Part shown: piece after piece, positions 46,090 to 53,876 of the stretch
Numbering within the stretch: the stretch's first letter is position 1
How the letters are laid out: each line of letters begins with the position of its first letter
Source: Leptolyngbya ohadii IS1
GTDB lineage: Bacteria > Cyanobacteriota > Cyanobacteriia > Elainellales > Elainellaceae
Direction of reading: 5' to 3'
Length of the DNA: 64,000 bases
Assembly: GCF_002215035.1 (NCBI RefSeq)
Contig: NZ_NKFP01000001.1
Location: 1,237,501-1,301,500, forward strand
The notes under the pieces: generated by a model
Told to the model about the DNA's origin: nothing
The model's database searches: none
The model's input: only the letters and a program-made list of their open reading frames with translations
Translations under genes and position numbers: made by a program

Positions 46090-47178
46090 ATGAATGCATT
46101 ATCAGTCCCGTTGAAACGAATTATCAGAAGCAGTTTATTGGGATGCACAATTTGCCTCCTGTCCTTGCCTGGTCGTGCGATTACTGCCCAGGACATCCCC
46201 AATCCTCGGCAGACCTATGGTGGGTGGGTAGCCGATAGTGCTCAAATCCTCAAGCCTGAAACTGAAGCCCAACTGAACCGAATAATTAATGATCTGGAAG
46301 CAAGCAATGGGGCAGAAATTGCCGTTGTAACCGTTTCTGATACGGCATCGGCTGGTTCTCCTAAAGCCTTTGCAACGGCGCTGTTTAATGACTGGCATAT
46401 CGGTAAGAAAGGTCAAGATAACGGAGTCCTGTTTTTGATCTCAGTGGGCGATCGCCGTGTTGAAATTGAAACGGGCTATGGGGTAGAGGCAGTCCTTCCG
46501 GACGCTAAAGTGGGGCGGATCATTCAGCAAGAAGTGACTCCCCGGTTTAAGCAAGGAGATTTTGATGGAGGAACGATCGCAGGAACCAGAGCCCTAGTGG
46601 TGGTGCTGCAAGGACAGGAACCGGGAAGCGATAGCACGTTCTCTAGCAATTCTTCGGATAATCGCTGGTTTAAAGTCGCTATTGTTGTCATTGGGGGGGC
46701 ACTGGGAATTTCGGGCGGAATGGGATGGTTCCTTTTTCGCCGATCGATCGCCCTCACCCCAGACGGGATATCTCGCGTTCCATCCTGGCAGCAGTGGTTC
46801 GAGAACTCTAGAGTGCTGCACTGCAAAAACTGCGGTCAGCGGCTCCAGCCTGCTCCATTAGCTTCTATCGAATCCCGGCTCACTCCTGCTCAAAAGGGTG
46901 CAGAAGCGATCGGGAGTGCTGAATTTATGGGTTGGTGCTGCCCCCAGTGCGGTGCTAATAAAATTCATCTTCGTGTTTACGAAAGCTTATCTCCCAAATT
47001 CAAAAGATGTCCTGACTGTCAGGAATTAACAGTCCTTCTGCAAGACAGCGAAATTATTCAACAGCCGACTTTGTTGCAGCCAGGTCTACTGCGGAAGACC
47101 TATGAATGCCGATGCTGTGGCTATCTGGATGAAGTCGAGCAGGAACACGGGGAAACGTATTGTACACCGAATTCCTGA
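46090..47178 (+). CDS. TPM-domain protein with membrane anchor and C-terminal zinc-ribbon-like region
   Basis: 362 aa from the ATG at 46090, which follows ATAGGAGG at the right distance; the frame itself opens at 46066. A signal peptide ends near AITAQD. The TPM (TLP18.3/Psb32/MOLO-1) domain covers about 30-175 (GGWVADSAQILKPETEAQLN, then EIETGYGVEAVLPD). A membrane span follows (VAIVVIGGALGISGGMGWFL, about 205-224). The cytoplasmic tail carries paired cysteines CKNCG, CCPQCG, CPDC and CRCCG, probably binding two zinc ions. TPM proteins act in photosystem or membrane-protein maintenance. Its 3' end overlaps the LemA-like gene. Confidence 0.87.
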   Translation: MNALSVPLKRIIRSSLLGCTICLLSLPGRAITAQDIPNPRQTYGGWVADSAQILKPETEAQLNRIINDLEASNGAEIAVVTVSDTASAGSPKAFATALFNDWHIGKKGQDNGVLFLISVGDRRVEIETGYGVEAVLPDAKVGRIIQQEVTPRFKQGDFDGGTIAGTRALVVVLQGQEPGSDSTFSSNSSDNRWFKVAIVVIGGALGISGGMGWFLFRRSIALTPDGISRVPSWQQWFENSRVLHCKNCGQRLQPAPLASIESRLTPAQKGAEAIGSAEFMGWCCPQCGANKIHLRVYESLSPKFKRCPDCQELTVLLQDSEIIQQPTLLQPGLLRKTYECRCCGYLDEVEQEHGETYCTPNS

Positions 47179-47911
47179 GGAAATTGCTCCAGAAGTATTT
47201 GAATTGGCTTCTCGGTACTACGCAGATTACCGTCAAGGCTTTTCCGAAGCTGAATTAGTGAAAGCGGGTGCAGAAGCTGAGATTCCACCAGAGTTTATTC
47301 AGCAGGCAATTCAGGAAGTCCAAGATAAACAGCAGCAGCAGCTTGAGCGACAGAAGCGGGTCAAACGACAACGCCAGCAGTTGCTTATTCTGGGCGCAGG
47401 CTTTCTCTCTCTTACCCTGTTCTGGAGCACTGGGGTGTACAATACGTTTTCTCGTGTCTCGGCTCGGTCTGATGCTGCCTGGGCGCAGGTTGAAAATCAG
47501 TTGCAGCGACGTGCGGATGTGCTGCCTGCTCTTATCGATGTAACCCAGAGCCATGCTGTGCAGGAACAATCTCTCGTAACCAAGCTGACTCAAGCGCGTC
47601 AGTCCTATCTGCAAGCCGAGACCGTGGATGAGAAAGAAGTCGCGATCGAACGGATTAATCAGGCGATCGATCAGTTTTACGATTATGCTGCGGTTCATCC
47701 TGAGCTAAAAGCCAATGATCTGTTTGTTAACCTCCAATACGAAATAGCGGGAACCGAGAATCGGCTTGCGGTTGAAAGAATGCGATACAACCAGGCAGTG
47801 CAGGATTACAATCAGACGATCCAGACATTTCCAAATTCAGTTCTTGCTAAAGCGTTCAATTTTCAAAGCAAGCCTTACTTCAGAGCTGAGAACAGGGCTG
47901 AAGATCAGTAA
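47102..47911 (+). CDS. LemA-family membrane protein
   Basis: 269 aa from the ATG at 47102, or 260 aa from the ATG at 47129. Either start lies inside the TPM gene, overlapping it by 77 or 50 bp in another frame; no in-frame start exists after the TPM stop until the conserved part has begun. A cytoplasmic Gln/Arg-rich coiled coil precedes one membrane span (LLILGAGFLSLTLFWSTGVY), followed by a LemA domain (NTFSRVSARSDAAWAQVENQ, RRADVLPALI, AGTENRLAVERMRYNQAVQD). LemA and TPM genes are often neighbours; here they are translationally linked, suggesting a common complex. The stop is followed at once by a 13-bp repeat array. Confidence 0.85.
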   Translation: MNADAVAIWMKSSRNTGKRIVHRIPEEIAPEVFELASRYYADYRQGFSEAELVKAGAEAEIPPEFIQQAIQEVQDKQQQQLERQKRVKRQRQQLLILGAGFLSLTLFWSTGVYNTFSRVSARSDAAWAQVENQLQRRADVLPALIDVTQSHAVQEQSLVTKLTQARQSYLQAETVDEKEVAIERINQAIDQFYDYAAVHPELKANDLFVNLQYEIAGTENRLAVERMRYNQAVQDYNQTIQTFPNSVLAKAFNFQSKPYFRAENRAEDQ

Positions 47912-47917
47912 CTTTTG

Positions 47918-47995
47918 AACTGAAGCAATGAACTGAAGTAATGAACTGAAGTAATGAACTGAAGTAATGAACTGAAGTAATGAACTGAAGCAATA
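47918..47995. repeat. Tandem 13-bp array, six units
   Basis: Six head-to-tail units of AACTGAAGTAATG; the first and last carry a C for T and the last ends in A. This is the most regular array in the window and begins 7 bp after the LemA stop. Confidence 0.95.
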
Positions 47996-48206
47996 TACAG
48001 AAGGATTGCGATCGTGCTACTGGGGCACTAAGAAATTCAGCAAGTTTGGCTAAAGTCTAATCTCTGTGTCCTATCCCCCCTATGTGCTGGCTGAGGTAAG
48101 TTCGCCTAACCGCACAGGATATTTACTCTTCTGGAGCAGGGGCAGAACCAATCAAGCGATCGAACATTCTGCTACAAGGGAAGGGCAGACTAATTTCCCC
48201 AATACG

Positions 48207-49586
48207 ATGACTGCCACCCCTAATCCCTACCTTGCCGATAATTTTGCTCCGGTTCAAACCGAGCTAACCAGCGACCCTCTATGCGTTGTGGGTAAATTAC
48301 CCCCTGAGCTGAACGGGATGTTCGTTCGCAATGGACCCAATCCCCAATTTTCCCCAATCGGACGCTATCACTGGTTCGATGGCGACGGAATGCTGCATGG
48401 CGTTCAAATTCAGGACGGTAAGGCAAGCTATCGCAATCGCTATATTCACACGACAGGGTTTCGGCAGGAGCATCAGGCGGGACGGGCACTGTTTGGGGGA
48501 TTGCTGCAACCCTCGCCCAACGGCTTCAAGAATGTCGCGAATACCGCCCTCGTGTGGCATCACAATCAGCTGCTTGCCCTGTGGGAAGGGGGTGAACCCC
48601 ATGCGATCGAGGTGCCCAGTTTAGACACGATCGGCTCCCATACCTTTGGTGGTAAACTGGCTTCCCCGATGACAGCTCATCCTAAAATCGACCCTATAAC
48701 GGGTGAAATGATGTTCTTTGGCTACTCGCTGGTGCAGCCACCCTACCTGAAGTACAGCGTCGTTTCTGCCAGGGGAGAACTGCTGCGAACCGTCCCGATC
48801 GATCTCCCGATCGGCGTGATGATGCACGACTTTGCCATTACCGAACGCTACACAATCTTTATGGACTTGCCCCTCACGTTTCGCATGGAGCGCATCCAGC
48901 GGGGAGAGCCTGCCTTTGCCTTTGAATCCGATCGCCCCAGTCGGTTTGGCATTCTGCCACGTCACGGAGACAACAGTACGGTTCGCTGGTTTGAAGCGTC
49001 GAGCTGCTATGTCTTCCACACCCTGAATGCCTACGAGTTGGGAGACGAGGTTGTTCTGATTGCCTGCCGTATGGAGAATGCCAGTGTTTTAGGGACAGCT
49101 CCAGGTTCCCATGAGGGAGATAATCGTGCGATCGGCAGCGATGTACCGCGACTTCACTGCTGGCGGTTCAACCTCAACACGGGAGCAATTCAGGAAGACC
49201 CGCTCGATGATCGCCCCTGTGAATTTCCCCGCATCAACGAGCAGTATTTAGGACAGCCAATTCGCTATGGTTATACGGGCAGCAGTGCCCCAACGGCAAT
49301 GCCGAAGTTTGATGGCTTACTCAAGTTTGATCTGGAGCATCAATCGGTGCAAACGCACTCCTTTGGGGCAGGACGCTACGGAGGTGAGGGGGTGTTTGTG
49401 CCGCGACCTGGCGCAACTGCTGAGGACGATGGGTGGCTGATTACCTTTGTATATGACGAAGCTGGAGGTAAATCTGAGCTAGTGATTGTTGCAGCGCAGG
49501 CGATGAGCGAGGAACCCATTGCGCGTATCCTGATGCCCCAGCGCATTCCCTATGGATTTCACGGTATCTGGGTTTCATCGATGTAA
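48207..49586 (+). CDS. Carotenoid (apocarotenoid) cleavage oxygenase
   Basis: 459 aa from the ATG at 48207 (MTATPNPYLADNFAPV); the frame extends upstream to a GTG at 48066 but that part is not conserved-looking. The seven-bladed propeller family is shown by NGMFVRNGPNPQFSP near the start and the four iron-binding histidines His158 (AHPKID), His207 (MMHDFAIT), His271 (FHTLNA) and His452 (GFHGIW). Such enzymes cleave a carotenoid or apocarotenoid double bond with O2, giving retinal-like or other apocarotenals. The length and motifs fit the cyanobacterial apocarotenoid/lignostilbene group; substrate and cleavage site cannot be read off. It stands alone between unrelated genes. Confidence 0.92.
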   Translation: MTATPNPYLADNFAPVQTELTSDPLCVVGKLPPELNGMFVRNGPNPQFSPIGRYHWFDGDGMLHGVQIQDGKASYRNRYIHTTGFRQEHQAGRALFGGLLQPSPNGFKNVANTALVWHHNQLLALWEGGEPHAIEVPSLDTIGSHTFGGKLASPMTAHPKIDPITGEMMFFGYSLVQPPYLKYSVVSARGELLRTVPIDLPIGVMMHDFAITERYTIFMDLPLTFRMERIQRGEPAFAFESDRPSRFGILPRHGDNSTVRWFEASSCYVFHTLNAYELGDEVVLIACRMENASVLGTAPGSHEGDNRAIGSDVPRLHCWRFNLNTGAIQEDPLDDRPCEFPRINEQYLGQPIRYGYTGSSAPTAMPKFDGLLKFDLEHQSVQTHSFGAGRYGGEGVFVPRPGATAEDDGWLITFVYDEAGGKSELVIVAAQAMSEEPIARILMPQRIPYGFHGIWVSSM

Positions 49587-49871
49587 GCCTTAGCGAGGCA
49601 ATCGTCTGGAAACTATTGCTAGACTCGTTGCCTAAATCTGGTCGTTATGTCGTCCTCAGCGAACCCGCTCGCCAGGTAATACCTCCTGCCCAAAAACAGC
49701 AGCAAATTGACAAGCCCCACAATGTTGGGGTAGATGACTCTTGCGCTAGCAGCAGATTACTGTTTATGGTGCTCCTGACTACGAAATCCATCTAAAGAGG
49801 TATGTTAAGCGAATTTACTCACTCGTATGGTGGGTGAACACCATTTACGCAAATGCCAATTGATGTAGGAG
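49587..49871. other. Intergenic region with hairpin and possible gene remnant
   Basis: 285 bp. An imperfect inverted repeat (AGGCAATCGTCT / AGACTCGTTGCCT, 49596-49633) follows the oxygenase stop and may act in termination, though no T-run follows. A frame without a start codon stays open from before the oxygenase stop to TAA at 49793-49795 and reads LPKSGRYVVLSEPARQVIPP and onward; it may be the relic of a gene. Confidence in either is low. Confidence 0.3.
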
Positions 49872-52800
49872 ATGCGATCGAAGATACCGCTTTGGATAAA
49901 GACCCATGCTGTGCCGCTATTAACAGTTGGGTTGGCACTCCTGCTCACATTCTTGCTGGAATCGCTGCTGCAACCCGCTACGTTTCCATTCTTCTATGCA
50001 GCTGTCGCCGTTAGTGCCTGGTCAGGCGGGATTGTGGCAGGTCTACTCGCAACCGCACTTTCAGCGATCGCCATCAACTATTTTTTTATCGCTCCAGCCT
50101 ATTCCCTGGAACTTGCTAGCCTGGGGAATGTGGTGCAAATTGGATCGTTTGTATTGGTTACACTGCTTATTAGTTCTCTGAGTTCGGAGCTACGGACGGC
50201 AAAACAGCGGCTTGAACGAAGTCTCAAGAAAACGCAGGGCAGCGAAGAACGATTTCGACTTGCCCTCAGCAACCCGTCGATCGCCCTGTTTCATCAGGAT
50301 CGAGATCTGCGCTATCAGTGGGTGCATAACCCGCAGGCATTAAAGCTGTCCGAAGAGATGGTGGGTAAAACCGATGCGGATCTATTTCCTCTGGCTGAAG
50401 CAGAATTGTTGGCACAGCATAAGCAGCAGGTGATGCAGTCTGGACGATCGGCACGGCAGGAAGTGTGCTTGACGCTCTACGGCTGTCAGCAGTGGTATGA
50501 CCTGTTGACCGAACCCCTCTGGGACGGACAGCCAGATGGATCGCAAATTGTGGGGGTAAGCTGTGCTGTTTTTGATATCACGGAGCGCAAGCAGGCAGAA
50601 CAGCAGGTGCAAACTCTGCATCGGCAAACTCAAGCACAGGCAGAGGTCTTGAATGGAATTCTGACTGCTTCGGTGGATCATATCTATGTGTTCGATCGCC
50701 TGGGTCACTATGTTCAGGTCAGCCAGGGAGGGGCGGCGGTTCTGGGCTTTCAGCCGGAGCAAATTTTGGGTCAAAGCTGGCGCGAGTTGGGATTGCCTGC
50801 CGAACTGATGGAACCCGTTGATGTGCAGCGGGAGCGGGTCATGCAAACCGGACAACCTCTCAAAGGCGAAACCAGCTTTTCTGCCCCCGACGGCACCCGG
50901 TATTACGAATATATTTTTACTCCGTTGCGGACTTCGCAGCAAACCCCTTCGCAGCAGACCCCTTCGCAGCAGACCATTGAGGGAGTTGTAGCGGTTTCTC
51001 GCGACATCACCGACCGCAAACGGATCGAAGCGGCATTACGGGAAAGCCAGGAACTGTTTCAAAGCTTTATGCAGAACAGTCCTGCAACGGCTTATATCAA
51101 AGATGAAGCAGGGCGATATGTCTATGTCAATCCGCTTTTGGAGCGTAGTTTTGGGCGATCGCTTGATGAATGGTTGGGCAAAACCGATTTTGATCTGTTT
51201 CCTGCCGAAGCCGCTCAGCAATGGCGCGATAACGATCTGCAAGTCTTGACAGAGGGGAAAACCCTGCAAGCGATCGAGGTGGCTCCCCAAAACGATGGAA
51301 ACCACTATTATCTGTCGTTCAAATTCCCGCTGCAAAACTCTGCCGGACAACGATTGATGGCGGGAATGTCGATCGACGTAACTGAGCAAAACCGGGCGGA
51401 ACAGGCACTCCGCGAAAGCGAACACCGCTATGCTCAAATCCTGAATTCTGTGCAGGACATGGTATTTTGCAAAGCTCCCGGTTCAAAGGTCGTTTATGCG
51501 AACAAAGCAACCTGCGACTATTACGGCATGACCCTGGAGGAGCTATGCGGCGTTACCGATGTACCGTGCAACGAATTGGATTTTACCCAGCAGTATTTGC
51601 AGGATGACCAGAGAGTCTTTGCCACCGGAGAGTCAGTCGAAGTTTTAGAAGAGCCAAACCGACGAGCAGACGGAGAAGTTTATTACTTCCACACAATTAA
51701 AACGCCAATCTTTGACACTCAGGGGAATGTGATTGAGCTGGTGGGGGTATCGCGTGACATCACCGAGCGCAAGCAAAAGGAGGCGGAACGAACACAGCTA
51801 CTAGAACGGGAACAGCAGGCGAGAGCCGAAGCGGAACTTCAGCGAAGCTACCTCTATTCTCTGCTGATGCAGGCTCCTGCCCATATTTGTATTCATCGCG
51901 GAGCCGATCACGTTTTTGAATTTGCGAATCCGCTCTATGTGCAGCTCGTGGGTGGGCGAGAGGTGATGGGTCGTCCGGTGCGCGAAGTGTTTCCTGATCT
52001 GGAAGGACAGGGCTTTTTTGAGCTGCTCGATCGCGTCCTGGAAACCGGAGAGCCGTTTATCGGCAAAGAAGTGGCAGCCCAGTTCGATCGCCAGGGCAAC
52101 GGCACGCTAGAGGAAGGGTTTTTCAATTTTGTCTATCAGCCGATGCGCGGCATGGACGGCAAACCTGAAGGCATTATGACCTTTGTGTTTGAAGTGACCG
52201 ATCAGGTGGTGGCACGGCGGCAGGCAGAAATTTTAGCGGAGAATTTGCAGGCGCAGCAGCAGGCGTTGCGGGAGAGTGAAGCCCGCTTCCGTCACCTGGC
52301 GGATACTGCCCCGGTGCTGGTCTGGATGTCGGGTACAGATAAGCTCTGCAACTACTTCAACAAGCCCTGGCTCGACTTCACCGGACGCACGATGGAGCAG
52401 GAATTGGGGAACGGCTGGACAGAGGGAGTTCATCCCGACGATTTTCAGCATTGCCTGGAAATTTACACGGGTTCATTTGATGCCCGTCAGGAATTTAAGA
52501 TGGAGTATCGCCTGCGGCGGTTTGATGGCGAATATCGCTGGGTGCTGGATCATGGTGTTCCGCGCTTCACCCCGGACGGCGAGTTTTTGGGCTATATCGG
52601 CTCCTGTATTGATATTCACGATCGCAAGCAGGCAGAGGATCAGATCCGCCGGATGAACGAGGAGCTAGAGTCTCGCGTCAAGCAGCGCACTGAGCAGCTC
52701 CAGGCGACGAACAAGGAACTGGAAGCCTTTTCCTACTCCGTCTCCCACGATTTACGCGCACCCCTACGGCACATTAATGGCTTTGTGGATCTGCTGCAAA

Positions 52801-53411
52801 AACGAATGGGCAAATCCACTGCGCTCGACGAAACCAGCCAGCGTTACCTGAAAACGATCGCTGATACGACCAAAGAAGCCGGGCGACTGGTGGATGATTT
52901 GCTGTCCTTCTCGCGCATGGGTCGAACCGAAATGCGCCTGACCACCCTCGATCTGAATCAGCTTCTTCACGAAGTGCGGCGAGATATGCAGCAGGATTTG
53001 GAGGGCAGAAGCATCGATTGGCAAATCGACCCGCTTCCTGTGGTTCAGGCTGACCCAACCATGATGCGACTGGTATTACGCAACCTGCTGGAAAACGCAG
53101 TCAAATATAGCCGTCTTCGCCGTCAGGCAACCATTCAAATCACCAGCACTCACACCGAAGAGGAGACGATCGTTTGTGTGCGGGATAATGGGGTGGGTTT
53201 CGATATGCAGTATGTTCATAAACTGTTTGGGGTGTTTCAACGGCTGCATACCAACGAGCAGTTTGAAGGAACGGGCATCGGCTTAGCCAATGTGCAGCGC
53301 ATTATTCACCGGCATGGGGGTAAGGTCTGGGCAGAAGGAGAACTCGATCGCGGTGCTGCCTTTTATTTCTCCTTACCTAACACCCCACATCAGGAGGCGA
53401 CATGGAACTAA
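49872..53411 (+). CDS. Membrane-anchored multi-PAS sensor histidine kinase
   Basis: 1179 aa. The N-terminal 95 residues form a KdpD-like DUF4118 block of about four spans (LLTVGLALLLTFLLESLL and onward, ending LVTLLISSLSSEL). About six PAS/PAC domains follow (about 120-920), the second linker containing the in-frame QQTPS repeat at 50933-50975. A coiled coil leads to HisKA with His959 (SVSHDLRAPLRHINGF) and HATPase (NLLENAVKYS, GTGIGLANVQRIIHRHGG), in the style of phytochrome-type kinases that signal to Rcp-like regulators. It has no receiver of its own; the next gene, overlapping by 10 bp, supplies one. Confidence 0.92.
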   Translation: MRSKIPLWIKTHAVPLLTVGLALLLTFLLESLLQPATFPFFYAAVAVSAWSGGIVAGLLATALSAIAINYFFIAPAYSLELASLGNVVQIGSFVLVTLLISSLSSELRTAKQRLERSLKKTQGSEERFRLALSNPSIALFHQDRDLRYQWVHNPQALKLSEEMVGKTDADLFPLAEAELLAQHKQQVMQSGRSARQEVCLTLYGCQQWYDLLTEPLWDGQPDGSQIVGVSCAVFDITERKQAEQQVQTLHRQTQAQAEVLNGILTASVDHIYVFDRLGHYVQVSQGGAAVLGFQPEQILGQSWRELGLPAELMEPVDVQRERVMQTGQPLKGETSFSAPDGTRYYEYIFTPLRTSQQTPSQQTPSQQTIEGVVAVSRDITDRKRIEAALRESQELFQSFMQNSPATAYIKDEAGRYVYVNPLLERSFGRSLDEWLGKTDFDLFPAEAAQQWRDNDLQVLTEGKTLQAIEVAPQNDGNHYYLSFKFPLQNSAGQRLMAGMSIDVTEQNRAEQALRESEHRYAQILNSVQDMVFCKAPGSKVVYANKATCDYYGMTLEELCGVTDVPCNELDFTQQYLQDDQRVFATGESVEVLEEPNRRADGEVYYFHTIKTPIFDTQGNVIELVGVSRDITERKQKEAERTQLLEREQQARAEAELQRSYLYSLLMQAPAHICIHRGADHVFEFANPLYVQLVGGREVMGRPVREVFPDLEGQGFFELLDRVLETGEPFIGKEVAAQFDRQGNGTLEEGFFNFVYQPMRGMDGKPEGIMTFVFEVTDQVVARRQAEILAENLQAQQQALRESEARFRHLADTAPVLVWMSGTDKLCNYFNKPWLDFTGRTMEQELGNGWTEGVHPDDFQHCLEIYTGSFDARQEFKMEYRLRRFDGEYRWVLDHGVPRFTPDGEFLGYIGSCIDIHDRKQAEDQIRRMNEELESRVKQRTEQLQATNKELEAFSYSVSHDLRAPLRHINGFVDLLQKRMGKSTALDETSQRYLKTIADTTKEAGRLVDDLLSFSRMGRTEMRLTTLDLNQLLHEVRRDMQQDLEGRSIDWQIDPLPVVQADPTMMRLVLRNLLENAVKYSRLRRQATIQITSTHTEEETIVCVRDNGVGFDMQYVHKLFGVFQRLHTNEQFEGTGIGLANVQRIIHRHGGKVWAEGELDRGAAFYFSLPNTPHQEATWN
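50933..50975. repeat. In-frame 15-bp tandem array inside the sensor kinase gene
   Basis: Nearly three units of TTCGCAGCAGACCCC encode the repeated peptide SQQTP between two PAS domains. Confidence 0.88.
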
Positions 53412-53869
53412 AGCGGATTTTGCTGGTGGAAGATAGTGCCAGAGACATTGAGTTAATCCTGGCGGCTCTGGCAGAGAACTGTTTAGCGAATGAAGTGGTG
53501 GTGACGCGAGACGGGGAAGAAGCCCTGGATTATCTTTATCGGCGTGGAATTTACCGACTGCGGCGTGAGGGGCATCCGGGGGTTGTGCTGCTGGATTTGA
53601 AGCTGCCTAAAGTCGATGGGCTGGAAGTACTGGCAAAACTCAAGTCCGACCCGGAACTGAAAGCAGTACCCGTTGTCATTTTGACTTCTTCCCGCGAAGA
53701 AAAAGATTTAGTCAACAGCTACAACCTGAACACCAATGCCTATGTGGTCAAACCCGTCGATTTTCATGAGTTTGTTGAAGCGATTAAGGAGCTAGGGCTG
53801 TTTTGGGCAGTTGTCAACCAACCCCCTCCTGGTGCGCTTCCCCCGGCTCGCCCTGTCCCCCACGATTAA
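53402..53869 (+). CDS. Rcp1-like single-domain response regulator
   Basis: 155 aa. A stand-alone receiver with the acidic pair in LLVEDSARD, phospho-acceptor Asp65 in LLDLKLPK, the Thr/Ser in ILTSSREE and Lys in VVKPVDF. The longer loop after beta-2/alpha-2 (ALDYLYRRGIYRLRREGHPG) is typical of Rcp1/CheY-like regulators paired with phytochrome-type kinases. The C-terminus is a short Pro-rich tail. Its ATG has AGGAGG upstream and overlaps the kinase stop by 10 bp, so the two are co-translated; it is the evident first phosphate acceptor from that kinase. Confidence 0.93.
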   Translation: MELKRILLVEDSARDIELILAALAENCLANEVVVTRDGEEALDYLYRRGIYRLRREGHPGVVLLDLKLPKVDGLEVLAKLKSDPELKAVPVVILTSSREEKDLVNSYNLNTNAYVVKPVDFHEFVEAIKELGLFWAVVNQPPPGALPPARPVPHD

Positions 53870-53876
53870 GCCTGCG

